The notes: generated by a model not told the origin, from the sequence alone. Positions 45,601-55,700 are shown, counted from the first letter of the stretch. The stretch is DNA of 64,000 nucleotides from DATFVJ01 sp963820395 (GCA_963820395.1 CAWGAE010000022.1:90671-154670), one strand, 5' to 3'. Made by a program: numbers and translations.

Positions 45601-45975
45601 TTACGGGTGCGGTGTCGTGACTGCGGGCGGGCGGCCGGGCTTGCCCAGAACCTCGTCCTCGTCCAGGTCGAAGAGCACACAGAAATCCGGGCGGCCCGTC
45701 TGATCGCGGTACGCTTCTGCGTCCGCGCGGTCCTCGAAGAACCACACCGCCCTGTCCATGCCGTCGAACACCGCGATGTTGTCGTTGCCGAAACAGCCGT
45801 GCGGACTGACCTGGGCTTTCCACCAGGGGAAGGCGCACCGCAGGAAGGCGAGCCACCCGTTCCCGGCCGACCAGTTGCCGGTCCGGCTCCATCGGTCGGT
45901 CCGATGGTTCACGTCGCAGCAGCGGTGGTGCATGTCCAACAATGCCACGATGTCTTGCTCCGTGAGCTTGCCCAT
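45601..45975 (-). CDS. Hypothetical protein next to Phd-like antitoxin
   Basis: 124 residues from ATG 45975 with AAGGGAAG upstream. It is rich in Trp, Cys and aromatic residues: MHHRCCDVNHRTDRWSR, LAFLRCAFPWWKAQ, FGNDNIAVFDGMDRAVWFFE and RADAEAYRDQTGRPDF. It starts 33 bp after the Phd-like gene and so is probably in its operon. It does not look like VapC, RelE or Fic toxins. A toxin-like or DNA-metabolism role is only inferred from position. Confidence 0.68.
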   Translation of the reverse strand: MGKLTEQDIVALLDMHHRCCDVNHRTDRWSRTGNWSAGNGWLAFLRCAFPWWKAQVSPHGCFGNDNIAVFDGMDRAVWFFEDRADAEAYRDQTGRPDFCVLFDLDEDEVLGKPGRPPAVTTPHP

Positions 45976-46008
45976 GATGATCAGCTTCCCTTCAGCCTGA
46001 TCGTGCGT

Positions 46009-46167
46009 TCATGTCTCCTCCTTGTGATCTTGGATTGCTTTCCACCACCAGTAGGGCACGAGCACGGCTCGCGGCTCTCCGCTGGCGGTGATCACGGTTG
46101 GTTCGCCCAGGTAGAAGGCGAGGTCGACCCTGCGGCCAAGGTGGTCGCGCGCGTCCCGGATGCCCAT
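46009..46167 (-). CDS. Phd/YefM-type antitoxin-like protein
   Basis: 52 residues from ATG 46167 (AAAGGA 9 nt upstream); ATG 46191 gives 60. The core IRDARDHLGRRVDLAFYLGE and PTVITASGEPRAVLVPYWWW follows the Phd/YefM fold (IxxARxxL...V...P..I...G.P.AVLVP). Such proteins bind DNA and neutralise a partner toxin. The usual partners (VapC, RelE, Doc) are absent; the neighbour is the unknown 124-residue protein. A dyad GGTACC-GTT-GGTACC lies at 46201-46215. Confidence 0.75.
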   Translation of the reverse strand: MGIRDARDHLGRRVDLAFYLGEPTVITASGEPRAVLVPYWWWKAIQDHKEET

Positions 46168-46200
46168 TTGGGCCGGTCCTTTTTGTCCCATACTCCAGAG

Positions 46201-46215
46201 GGTACCGTTGGTACC
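46201..46215. promoter_or_regulatory. Operator-like dyad upstream of the Phd-like gene
   Basis: Two GGTACC hexamers separated by GTT, just upstream of the antitoxin-like gene. Antitoxins of this kind commonly autoregulate by binding palindromes at their promoter. Binding here is inference. Confidence 0.45.
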
Positions 46216-46280
46216 GGGTGTCCCGTCTGGGGCGAACCAGAGGGGGTGACCAATGAGTCAGGAGCTGCGCCGGGAGACGA

Positions 46281-46730
46281 TCACGACCAGCCGTTAGGAG
46301 ACTCTCCCACCTTGGCCGCGTCCAGACCGTCGCGTCTGCCTTCGGCCCACCCTCCGGGGAGGGGCCTGCGTGCCCGGTCTCCTTGCGAACGATCAGCCCG
46401 TAGGTCGGCCGTCTCGTGGTCTTTGATGGCGATCTCGTGCTCGCGGCCGTCGGCCCGTGCCTTCGCCTCGTAGTTCGCGCAGTCGTTGCGCAGCGCCTCC
46501 TGGGCGGCCAGCGGGCCCTCCGCCAGCAGCATCTGCCTGACTGAGGCCAGGAGGCTCCGGAGCTGGGAGCGGGCTCTGTCATAAAGACCGCCAGGGGGCA
46601 GGGCCGCGATCAGCGCGATCTGGTTGTCCAGGATGTGCAAGCGGCCTGGGTCGTCGAGGTCAAAGTCGGCAAGGTTGCAGAGGATGTCCCGCGCCGTGGA
46701 GTACCACGTAAAGGTCATTTCATCGGTCAT
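46281..46730 (-). CDS. Hypothetical protein
   Basis: 149 residues from ATG 46730 behind GAGGGTGACC. The N-terminus is MTDEMTFTWYSTARDILCNL; the middle is helical (DNQIALIAALPPGGLYDRAR, QLRSLLASVRQMLLAEGPLA). The C-terminal 40 residues are basic and low in structure. No family recognised. It is upstream of the Phd-like gene and probably starts the operon. Confidence 0.6.
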   Translation of the reverse strand: MTDEMTFTWYSTARDILCNLADFDLDDPGRLHILDNQIALIAALPPGGLYDRARSQLRSLLASVRQMLLAEGPLAAQEALRNDCANYEAKARADGREHEIAIKDHETADLRADRSQGDRARRPLPGGWAEGRRDGLDAAKVGESPNGWS

Positions 46731-46796
46731 GTCGGTCACCCTCAACCTTGCGCAACGTTTACCCACTGTAGCCAGATTCCTCCCCAGTATCCCCAC

Positions 46797-47231
46797 TAGG
46801 TCCCAAATTGAACACTAAGCCCCCATCGGGTGACGTGGATGTCATTTTTGGGTGACCTCGTCGATCTGGTCCGCAGCATGGTCTTGAGGCCGCCCGTCGG
46901 CGCGGCCACTGAAAGGCGCGGTCATTGATCCACGGTCGTCCGGCACCCGTGCCGACGGCCGCCTCGTACGCGTTGTGCAGGTCGATTGGCGTGTCCTCGT
47001 CTTCGCCCAGGCCGTCAAGCTGGTCCTTGACGCGGTGCTGCCCGGCTGGTTACCTATGCACGGTCCGGCGATGCATACCCGCCGAGGCCGCCGAACGGGT
47101 CATGGGGGGCGAACAACGGGTGGCCGATCGGGTTCGCCGACCGGCGCTGGCGGGCCTGACGCCAGGGAATGCAAAGGGCCCGCCCGCCTGGGGTTGACAG
47201 GCGGACGGGGCCCCGTTTGCGTGCCCGGCGT
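46797..47231. other. Interval with terminator-like hairpin
   Basis: About 430 bp without a supported gene. At 47176-47216 an imperfect GC-rich hairpin (GGGCCCGCCCGCCTG and CAGGCGGACGGGGCCC) lies 16 bp after the repeat-protein stop and is a likely terminator on the minus strand. Confidence 0.55.
47176..47216 (-). terminator. Hairpin downstream of the secreted repeat protein
   Basis: Arms GGGCCCGCCCGCCTG and CAGGCGGACGGGGCCC with one bulge and a GGGTTGA loop. Located right after the 47232 gene end, in the orientation expected for termination. Confidence 0.65.
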
Positions 47232-47606
47232 TTAGCGCCCGTGGCCGCCGTGCTCGCCGCCGCCGTGCTCGCCGCCGCCGTGCTCGCCGCCGCCGTGCTC
47301 GCCGCCGCCGTGCTCGCCGCCGCCGTGCTCGCCGCCGCCGTGCTCGCCGCCGCCGTGCTCGCCGCCGCCGTGCTCGCCGCCGCCGTGACCGTGACCCCAG
47401 TCCCAGCCGTGACCCCAGCGAACGCAGTCATCGTCCCAATAGCGGTGACCCCAGTCGCCGCACCAGTAGCGGTGATGATGCACCGAATGCACGACCGCCG
47501 GGGATGCGGTGGATGCCTGCGCGGTGGGCAGGGCCGCCACAGCAGCCCCACCAGCGAACGGGACCGACGCGGCGGCAACAGCCGCGCGCCTGAGCAAGGT
47601 CTTCAT
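47232..47606 (-). CDS. Secreted His/Gly-rich repeat protein
   Basis: 124 residues from ATG 47606, which lies behind GGGAGGAATGGC. A signal peptide (MKTLLRRAAVAAASVPFAGG ending ALPTAQAST) is followed by an aromatic/Cys segment with VHHHRYWCGDWGHRYWDDDC, then HGWDWGHGHGG and nine exact GGGEH repeats, ending HGGHGR. Cys pair C-x13-C may form a disulphide. The repeated His/Glu and His-rich clusters resemble secreted metal-binding proteins. No family recognised. Codons of the repeat form a perfect 15-bp tandem array (47246-47390). Confidence 0.78.
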   Translation of the reverse strand: MKTLLRRAAVAAASVPFAGGAAVAALPTAQASTASPAVVHSVHHHRYWCGDWGHRYWDDDCVRWGHGWDWGHGHGGGEHGGGEHGGGEHGGGEHGGGEHGGGEHGGGEHGGGEHGGGEHGGHGR

Positions 47607-48327
47607 GCCATTCCTCCCTGTAGTCAGATAATTACGTTCCGTAGCGAAGAGTAGCAAACGTCTGGGGCCTGCGGGGCCGGGCGACACAAGTGGGTGGGCC
47701 GGGACTGTACGCCTTATCCTCTATGTCCAGAAGGATGCGGCAGGCGAGCTGATGTAACCGGGCTGAAAGGAATTCGCCGCTGCGACCCAGCGCCCCGGCC
47801 CGGCCCGGCCCGGCCCGGCGGCAAGTTTCGCACCACGGCCGCCCCTGCGCCCCCCGGTCATGGAAGCCCGCGACACTAACGACCTGCCTCGGCATTCTCA
47901 CGTTTCGTGACCAGCCAGCCCCCAGGGGGACTGCGAAATCCTCGGCTCCGGCGTCTACGATGCTGCGCACACGCCACGCCGTCCGCGTGCCACCCCGACG
48001 CGATCAACGATCGCATCCTTCCAACTCTCCAAGATCGTCTGTCTCGCGGCACCGCCTCCCCCCTCGCGCGCGAGGGCTTGTGACACGATTTGGGGAGTCG
48101 CTGAGGGAGTAGTTGACTTCAGAAAATTGGGATCATAGGGGACTAATCGAACACGCTCAGCAATGGCGATTTCATGGCATCATCGCAGGTCAGGTGCCAT
48201 GTAGCGTTGACCAAACACAGTAAGCGCCAAACCACGAACAATGATCCCGGTAACTTCTTGGAAGCATACGCACACAGGTGACCGGGACCATGAAAACGGG
48301 GCGCTCTTGCCGCCGCCGCACGGGGTC
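47607..48327. other. Interval without supported genes
   Basis: About 720 bp. Contains a CCCGG-rich simple repeat near 47799-47820 and a small self-complementary CCCTCGCGCGCGAGGG at 48060-48075. The 3' half (48100-48300) is lower in GC. No gene recognised. Confidence 0.45.
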
Positions 48328-48612
48328 TCACGAGGCCGCTTCCTCGTGTTTTTCGAGGTAGCTGATGTAGAGCGGGCGCAACCCTTCCGCCACGTCGCCC
48401 GCACCGGACGCGAGCGCATCGGAGATCAGCGCGGTCAGTTTGATCACATCCCCGGTAGCGACATCCTCGTGACCCTCCGCCGCCTCCGCCGCAGGTATTT
48501 CACGTAGCAGTTGCCAGAGGAAGCCGATATCCAGATGGCGTACCGCCCGGTGCACCGCCCGGTCGTGCAACTCGCGCGAGGAGAGGGCCTCAAGATCTTC
48601 ACGCTTCAACAT
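48328..48612 (-). CDS. Conserved hypothetical small protein
   Basis: 94 residues from ATG 48612 (MLKREDLEALSSRELHDRAV). Predicted all-helical and acidic at its end: HLDIGFLWQLLREIPAAEAA, LTALISDALASGAGDVAEGL, LYISYLEKHEEAAS. It looks like actinobacterial hypothetical proteins that often lie near nudC, but I cannot assign a function. Confidence 0.6.
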   Translation of the reverse strand: MLKREDLEALSSRELHDRAVHRAVRHLDIGFLWQLLREIPAAEAAEGHEDVATGDVIKLTALISDALASGAGDVAEGLRPLYISYLEKHEEAAS

Positions 48613-49103
48613 GGCGCAACCATATAAGGCACCCCACAACTGCCGGATTCGGTTCATTCGTCATGACCGTGACTTTGCGTGGTCGGTGTGCGCGAGTCCC
48701 CCGGGTTGCCGCAATCGTTCGGGACCGAGCCAGCCCCTTCTCCCATCGCGAGCAAGGGTCGCTACGCCCACCGTGACCACCGTGAAACTGTCACCGCTGG
48801 CTCTCACGGTACCCCGCCCGGGGCGTTCACCGCCGGCACGGCGCGCACGTCACATGCTGCTTTCTGCCTGCCGAGGCTACCGGGCAGAAGGTAACCGAGG
48901 AATAGGAGAACTTCACTGTGCGCGGATTCTGGCCGGTGGTTCCGCTATCTTCGCCTCCACCACGCGCTCCCGCACCGCGCCCAGGGATAAATGCCGATCC
49001 GTGCGCGGCACCCCCGAGCGGCGCCGCTGGCCGATGCCTCACAGAGGCCGATCGCGCGACAGGCGTGGCCCCGCCAAAGGACCGAATCCATGCTGGAGGG
49101 TCA
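48613..49103. other. Interval upstream of the hypothetical gene, end of nudC
   Basis: About 490 bp. Long frames are low-complexity and Arg-rich; none has convincing support. It includes the promoter of the 48328 gene and the 3' flank of nudC. Confidence 0.4.
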
Positions 49104-50333
49104 TCACGCCCGGGGAAGCGGGGCCCCGTACCACGCCGCGATAATCCGGTGTGCGATGGAAACGGGCGGCGGCAGCAGGATGTCACCGCTCTCAATCGCA
49201 ACGCGCAGATCATCGCGGCTGTACCAGCGCGCCTCCGCGATCTCATCGTCATCGACACGGATTGGGTGATCACGCTGCGCGTCCTCGACAGCCCGCGCGG
49301 AGAAACCCAGCATGAGGCTTTGCGGCATCGGCCAGGGCTGGCTGCCGAGATAACGGAACTCGCCTACAGAGATGCCTACCTCCTCACGCACCTCGCGGGC
49401 CACCGCCTGCTCGACCGACTCCCCCGGCTCCACGAAACCGGCCAGGATCGACACCCGCTTCATGGGCCACTTCTGGTTCCTGGCAAGTATGCAGCGGTCG
49501 GCCGGGTCCAGCACGAGCATGATCACGGCCGGATCGACGCGCGGGAAGTGCTCGCTGCCGTCCTGCGGGCACAACCGCGTGTGGCCGGCCGCGGCCAGCC
49601 GGGTGCGAGCACCGCACCTCGGGCAATGCTCGTGCGTCGCGTGCCAGTTCGCGAGCGCGACGGCATGGGTGAACAGCCCTGCGTCCCGGTCACCGAGCAG
49701 CGCCCCAACCTCACGCAGCCCGGCACGCACGGCCGCTCCGGCAGTGCCGCGACCGGGCCCTGGCACCTGGCCAGGGCCGGAAAACAAGCCCTCATCGGGG
49801 AGCGGCCCGAGCACCGCGAAATACGCGACGCCTGCCGCATCCACCCCGAGCAGTATCCGAGGGCTGTCCGGCGACTCCGCTGGTGACACCAGAACCAATT
49901 CGGCCTGGTCCGCGCCCGCAGAGCCACCTTCAGCCCTGGTCCTGACGTCCCCCCCGGAACCGCCTCCAGCCCCGGAACTGACATCAGCCCCGGAACCGCC
50001 TTCAGCCCCGGAAGTGACATCAGCCCCGGAACTGACATCATCCCCGGAACCGCCTTCAGCCCTGGAACTGCCGTCAGCCCCGGATCCGCCGGCCCGCCCC
50101 GCACCCGACGAGCCGCCGTCAGCCCCGGATCCGTCGGCCATCCCGGCCCAGCCCGCATCCGCCGAGCCACCGTCACCCTCGCCAGAAAACCGGACCAGGA
50201 CCTGCCCGTCCTCGATGATCAGAACGCGCGTACGCGGGTCCGCCCACGCCCTCGAAAGCCACTGGGTGTCGTGGCGGCGGTGGGCGGCCCGGTCCAGTTC
50301 GCCGCGAGCAAGCGCAAGACGCCCCAGCCTCAT
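49104..50333 (-). CDS. nudC: NAD+/NADH diphosphatase NudC with a Gly/Ser-repeat insertion
   Basis: 409 residues if it starts at ATG 50333 (MRLGRLALARGELDRAAHRR); ATG/GTG 50405 would add 24 residues from a repeated region. The zinc ribbon CPRCGARTRLAAAGHTRLCP and the NUDIX box GFVEPGESVEQAVAREVREE with VGI are intact, followed by YLGSQPWPMPQSLMLGFSA, the NudC-specific SQPWPxPxS motif. An acidic Gly/Ser/Ala insertion of about 85 residues sits in the N-terminal domain (SSGADVTSGAEGGSGADVSS), coded by about 30-bp repeats at 49930-50120. The enzyme cleaves NAD(H) and may decap NAD-RNA. Order nudC-adnB-adnA matches mycobacteria. Confidence 0.95.
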   Translation of the reverse strand: MRLGRLALARGELDRAAHRRHDTQWLSRAWADPRTRVLIIEDGQVLVRFSGEGDGGSADAGWAGMADGSGADGGSSGAGRAGGSGADGSSRAEGGSGDDVSSGADVTSGAEGGSGADVSSGAGGGSGGDVRTRAEGGSAGADQAELVLVSPAESPDSPRILLGVDAAGVAYFAVLGPLPDEGLFSGPGQVPGPGRGTAGAAVRAGLREVGALLGDRDAGLFTHAVALANWHATHEHCPRCGARTRLAAAGHTRLCPQDGSEHFPRVDPAVIMLVLDPADRCILARNQKWPMKRVSILAGFVEPGESVEQAVAREVREEVGISVGEFRYLGSQPWPMPQSLMLGFSARAVEDAQRDHPIRVDDDEIAEARWYSRDDLRVAIESGDILLPPPVSIAHRIIAAWYGAPLPRA

Positions 50334-50366
50334 CGCGCCATCGTTCCCGCTCACCAAGTCACTCAC

Positions 50367-50458
50367 CACGTTCCGCTCACCGCATCGCTCGCCAACGCCG
50401 CTCACCAGCGCCGCTCACCAGCGCCGCTTACCAATGCCGCTTACCAATGCCGCTCAGG
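50367..50458. repeat. 12-15-bp degenerate tandem repeat upstream of nudC
   Basis: Repeated CGCTCACCAGCGC and CGCTTACCAATGC units surround the nudC 5' end. They make the upstream start doubtful. Confidence 0.7.
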
Positions 50459-50497
50459 AGGCGACTAGGCCATAACCGATGCCCTATGCCGAACGGC

Positions 50498-51979
50498 TCA
50501 TCCGCCGGCGCCCGCTGCGCGGCCGATACCGTTCTTGCCAATGGCTGCGAGTTCGTCCCACAGGTACGCGGCAGCCTCGGCGCCCTTCAAGAGGAGCGGC
50601 ATCTCAACCTTCTCGTTGGGCGCGTGGATGCGGTCGGAGTCCAGCCCAACCGCCATGAACACCAGTGGCGCGGCAAGGATGCCCGCGAGGTCGGCCTCGG
50701 GCCCGCTGCCGCCCTCCCGGGTGAAAAGGACCTCCCGCCCGAATGCCCGCCGCATCGCTCCGCGCGCTGCCCGCACCGCGGGTGAGCCGATGTCGGAAAA
50801 GCATGGCCGCACACCCGGTCCGCCGAAGGTCACCCGGGCGTCAATGCCCGGCGGCGTATTCTCCTGAACATACTCGCGCAGCGCCGCCTGTACCTCCGCA
50901 GGTTCCTGCTGGGCCACCAGCCGCAACGACACCTTGGCGTGCGCCTCACGTGGAATAATCGTCTTCGACCCGGGCCCGGTGTGCCCGCCCCACATGCCGT
51001 TGATCTCCGCGGTCGGGCGCGACCAGATGCGCTCCAAAGTGGAGTAGCCCTCTTCGCCCGCGGTGGCCCGGCTGCCTCCGGCAGTGGCAAGCCACTCCTT
51101 CTCGTCGAATGGCAGCCGGGCGAACAGTTCGCGTTCCTCAGCCGACAGCGGGTCCACCCTGCTGTAGAAACGGGGCAGCATGACCCGGCCTTGCTCGTCG
51201 TGCAGCCCCGCGAGCAGCGCTGCCATCGCATGCAGCGGGTTCGGCACCGCGCCACCGAACGAGCCGGAATGCAGGTCGCTGTCCGGGCCGTGGAAGTCGA
51301 TTTGGGCGTCGGTCATGCCACGCATTCCAGTGCACATCGATGGAGCATCCTCCGCCCACATGGTGGTGTCGCTGACCACGATCACGTCGCACGCGAGCCG
51401 GTCGCGGTGATCGCGCAGCAGCCTCGCGAAGTTCGGTGATCCCGACTCCTCCTCGCCCTCGATGAGCAGCTTGAGCGTGACCGGCGGCGCCTGCCTGCTG
51501 CTGTCCCGCGACGTCGCGACGCAGGCTCGCGCGCCGAGCGCGTGGAACAGCACCTGGCCCTTGTCATCAGACGCGCCGCGGCCGAGCAACTGCTGTCCGC
51601 GCTCCACCGGGGTAAACGGGTCGAAATCCCACTCGTCGAGCGGCTGCACGGGCTGGACGTCGTGATGCCCATATACCAGAACGGCTAGCGCGGGCTCCTT
51701 CCCGGCATCGCCGGCCGCGGGCCGCTCAGCAACGGGCCGCTCAGCCGCAGGCCATTCCGCGAATACGGCGGGCAAGCCAGGCGCGCCCTGCTCACCCGTC
51801 GGCCAGATCTCCACGGTTGGGAAACCAGCCTGCCGCAAATGCTCAGCCAGCCAGTCCGCGGATCGCGCCACGTCGGCATGGTGTGCCGGATCCGCCGAGA
51901 TCGAAGGGATCGCCAGCCAGTCCTTGAGAGAAGCGACGAACCCGGCCGCGTTGGCCTCGACATAATCCCGCGCATCCAT
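50498..51979 (-). CDS. M20-family dipeptidase
   Basis: 493 residues from ATG 51979 with GAAGGAGCGAG upstream. Metal ligands and catalytic residues: VYGHHDVQPVQPLDEWDFDP, GRGASDDKGQ, IEGEEESGSPNFA. The dimerisation-lid insertion (MRGMTDAQIDFHGPDSDLHS) and the C-terminal GGSGPEADLAG and His near the end follow the family. It should cleave dipeptides or carnosine-like substrates in the cytoplasm. An alternating GPAAERPVAERPAAG low-complexity stretch occurs near residue 80-95. Divergent from DUF1232. Confidence 0.93.
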   Translation of the reverse strand: MDARDYVEANAAGFVASLKDWLAIPSISADPAHHADVARSADWLAEHLRQAGFPTVEIWPTGEQGAPGLPAVFAEWPAAERPVAERPAAGDAGKEPALAVLVYGHHDVQPVQPLDEWDFDPFTPVERGQQLLGRGASDDKGQVLFHALGARACVATSRDSSRQAPPVTLKLLIEGEEESGSPNFARLLRDHRDRLACDVIVVSDTTMWAEDAPSMCTGMRGMTDAQIDFHGPDSDLHSGSFGGAVPNPLHAMAALLAGLHDEQGRVMLPRFYSRVDPLSAEERELFARLPFDEKEWLATAGGSRATAGEEGYSTLERIWSRPTAEINGMWGGHTGPGSKTIIPREAHAKVSLRLVAQQEPAEVQAALREYVQENTPPGIDARVTFGGPGVRPCFSDIGSPAVRAARGAMRRAFGREVLFTREGGSGPEADLAGILAAPLVFMAVGLDSDRIHAPNEKVEMPLLLKGAEAAAYLWDELAAIGKNGIGRAAGAGG

Positions 51980-52237
51980 GATCGCGCTCGCTCCTTCGTC
52001 TCGCACCGCGCGGCAACCCGCCGTCGCGGCGTGCGCGTACCCAACCCATCCGAGGTTGAGTATCTCTACTACGGACCACACCGCTCCCAGCAGGCTGTCG
52101 GGTACCGCCATCGGCCGGGTCGGGTCAGGAAGCGGGCCAGCAGACCGCGCCGCGCGGCGCGATTTGGACGCGCGATGGCGGCGGTCGCGTACGTTGTTCT
52201 CATGGGGAGAGAATCCGGACAGGCCGAGGGGAGAGCC

Positions 52238-52624
52238 GTGGTGGCAAGGATGCGGCGGCGAATGGCGTTGATGGCTTTGTTCCGCCTGCTCAGGCCCGGT
52301 ACACCGGGTCTTGGTCAGCGGCTGTCCGCCATCCCGCGCATGATCCTGGCGACGCTCCGTCGCGAGTACGACGGCGCGGCGCGGCTCGGCATGATCGCGC
52401 TTTCCGTGCTTTACCTCCTGTCCCCGCTGGATTTCGTCGCCGACGCGGTCTTCCTGATCGTCGGCGTGATCGGTGACGCGGCGCTGATCACGTGGGTGGC
52501 CGGCGCGCTGATGGACGAGACCGAGCGGTTCCTCGAGTGGGAGCGCCGCCAGGAGCGGGTCGGCAACCGGACCCGCCCGACCGGCCGAGTCACCCGCCGC
52601 GGCGCCATTGGCAACTCCTACTGA
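52238..52624 (+). CDS. DUF1232 (YkvA-type) membrane protein
   Basis: 128 residues from GTG 52238, behind GAGGGGAG. The DUF1232 core is LIALSVLYLLSPLDFVADAV-like (here GMIALSVLYLLSPLDFVADA, then VFLIVGVIGDAALITWVAGA), with two short hydrophobic hairpins. N-terminal basic residues (MVARMRRRMALMALFRLL). Function of the domain is unknown. It is transcribed towards adnB. Confidence 0.9.
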   Translation: MVARMRRRMALMALFRLLRPGTPGLGQRLSAIPRMILATLRREYDGAARLGMIALSVLYLLSPLDFVADAVFLIVGVIGDAALITWVAGALMDETERFLEWERRQERVGNRTRPTGRVTRRGAIGNSY

Positions 52625-52716
52625 CCGCAGGGAGCCCGCAGTTCGCCCAGGGTCTGCGCCGGGGACTCGCGCAGGGGACCGCGTGGAGTGGTGAAGATGA
52701 CGTGCGAGTGCCTGCG

Positions 52717-55700
52717 TCAGCTGGGGCCCGCTGGCGGCACGCTGGTGATCAGGGCCTCAAGGCCGGCCGCGTCGAGCACGTCCGCAGGGCGTACGGTCAG
52801 ATCCTCACGGACGTAGTAGAACGCGGCCCTGACCCGCTCCGGCGGCACCCTGGCCAGACCCCCCCAGGCCACCCGGTAGGCAGCCAGTTGGACCGCCACT
52901 GCCCGCCTCTCAGCGTCCGTCCGCGGAGGCCTGCCCGTCTTCCAGTCCACCACGTCGAAGATGCCGTCGCGGCTGTCGGCGAAAACCGCGTCGATCCGGC
53001 CACGCACCAGGCGGTCACCGATCGACGTCTCGAACGGCACCTCGACCTCGGCGGGCACGCGGGACGCCCACTCACCGGCCTCGAACCGCGCACGCAGCAG
53101 GGCAAGCTCGGCGTCGTCGGCCTCCGCCCCCCTGTCTGCCGCGCCCGGGAGATCGTCGGGATCGATCAGATGCTGCTGGCCGAATCTGGCTTCCAGCCAG
53201 CGGTGGAAGGCCGTGCCGCGGCGCGCTTGCGGGGCCGGCGGGCGCGGCATCGGCCGCCGCACCCAGCGGGCAAAGTCGCCGGGATCGGCGGCCAACGAGA
53301 CCAGCGACGACACGGATAGCCGCGATGGCAGGTCAACTGGGATAGCGGCATGGCCGCGGCGCGCTGCCCGTTCGGTGAGGAGCAACGCGGCATCACGTGT
53401 CCAGGCAGCGACCAGAGTCTCGTCCGCAGCGCTGAGACCCGTGCGGCCGGTGCGGCCGGTGCGGTCGGCGCCGCCGGTCCGGTCGGTGCGGCCGGCGATG
53501 TCAGCAGGCTCGACAGGGCTGGCGTGGTAGTCGGAATCAGGAAGTTCAGCGGGGTCTGCGTGATCGGTGTGACCGGAGGGGAAAACGGGTGACGGCATGG
53601 CAGACGGCACCGGCGGCTCACCCGGCACAACCGGCGGCACCGGCGGCACCGGCGGCGCGTCCGCCGCGACAACCCGCGGCATCGGCGGCCCCGGCACGAC
53701 AACCGGTGACCCGGGCGGCTCGCCGGAGGCGACAACCGGCGGCACGCCCGGACCGGCGGGCATGACGCCGGATGGCGTGGATGGCCCTGTGCCGGACAGC
53801 GCCGCGAGCTCGCGCTCTACCATCGCCGCCGCTGCCACAGTTGCCTCATATCTCGCGCCGGACGGCGCGGCCGGCCACGGCGCCGCGGGAGTGTCGGCAA
53901 GCAGCGGGTTCTCCGCGTCCTCCGCGGGCGCGGGCGCCCAGGCTGATACGTTCCCAGCGCCAGCCTCGCATGCCACCCGCACCTCAGAGAGGAACACCGA
54001 AGGTCCGAGCGGTGCGAGCGCGTCACCCCACCAGTATCCGGAGCAGCCAAGCCAGAACGCGGCCCTGGTCGCAGCCACGTACGCCAGGCGCCGCTCCTCG
54101 CGCAGGTCCCGGTGTCTGGCAGCGCTGGTGAACGCGTCCACGGCGACCGTGTCCAGAGCGGCCAGGCCCGGCAGGTCGACCGCGTCGCCGCGGAGCACGA
54201 AAGGCAGCTTGCGCGGGTTGTCCGTCCACCGGGCCGACACTCGGGGCTTGGCCGGGAACAGCTGGGCCTTCTCACCTGCGCACAGCCCTGGCACGAACAC
54301 CACTGGCCACTGTAGCCCCTTGGCGGCATGCACCGTCATCAGCTTGACGCTATCGGTTTCGCCCACCCGGCCGGCCTCCAGGCCGAACTCCTCAGCCTCC
54401 GCCGCGGTCAGGTAATTGATGAACGCACCAAGCGTCGGCTGCTCCTCGTCGCCCGCGAAGGCCGCCGCCGCGTCCGCGAATGCGTCCAGGTCCGCGCGGG
54501 CGGCGGCGGGGTCGGCACCTGGCCGGGCCGCCACCTCGATATCGAGTCCAAGCGACCGCTCGACATCGAGCACAAGATCTGGCAACGGCTGCCCGACCCG
54601 GCCGCGTAGCATGCGCAGTTCGGCCGCGAGCGTGGTGAGCCGTGCGTACCCGGCGCGCGAATAGCCGGACGGGTCGCCCAGATCATCGAGCGCTTCGACG
54701 AGGCTGACCGGTTCGGCTGTCATATCGGCGATCGCTTCGCTCACCGGGTCGATCCCGAACGGCTCACGCGGGCTGGCACCATACCGCGGGCTGGCACTTC
54801 CGCTATGGCTGCCGCCCGGGTGCGGAGGCGAATCCGCCGCTGCTGGCTCACCCACGGCACCTCGCCCCGATCCCGCCTGGCGGGCGAGTTCACGTGCCCG
54901 CCGGCCGAGTGCCACCAGATCGGCGGGCCCGATCCGCCAGCGTGGTCCGGTGAGCAGCCGCGCGACGGCGTCTGACGCGGCGGGATCGTGCAGCACGCGT
55001 AGCGTCGCCACCACATCCTGCACTTCAGGTACCGTCAGCAGGCCGCCGAGGCCGACCACCTCGACCGGGATACCGCGATCCTCCATCGCACGGCGCAGCG
55101 CCGGAAACTGGGTGCGCTTGCGGCAAAGCACCGCGACATCGGAGGGGCACACACGGTCGGCACGCCCGTCCGGCCACCGCTGCCCGTCGGGCGCGACACC
55201 TGACGGAAGGGTGAGCAACCGCGTCAGCCGTTCGGAAACCCAGGCGGCCTCATCGGCAGCGGTGGGAAGCAGGGCACAGGCGGTCATGCCCCTGCCCGCC
55301 CGCTCCGGCGCCGGCACGAGGCTCGGCACCTCGGCCGCTTCGGCGCGCAGATCAGCCTGCAGGGCGGCAGCCACGTCCAGAATCCGCTCGCTGTTGCGGA
55401 AACTCGTGGATAGCAGGGCCAATTGGGGCGTTTTAGCGGCGCGGCCCGACCCGGTCACGAAGTCGGTGCGGAACCTGCGCAGGTTGCCCGCGCTCGCGCC
55501 CCGCCAGCCATAAATCGACTGGCAGGGATCGCCGACCGCGGTAACCGGATGACCGGCGGAGAACAGCGCCCGCAGCAGGACAAGCTGGGCGTGGCTGGTG
55601 TCCTGGTACTCGTCGAGCAGCACGACCTGGTAGCGGGCACGCTCGGCAGCGCCCACCGCAGCGTGACGGACCGCGATCGTGGCTGCCAGGCGGATCTGAT

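Noticed and set aside
48060..48075. CCCTCGCGCGCGAGGG palindrome
   Set aside because: Too short and GC-only, with no gene end or T run beside it to call a terminator or operator.
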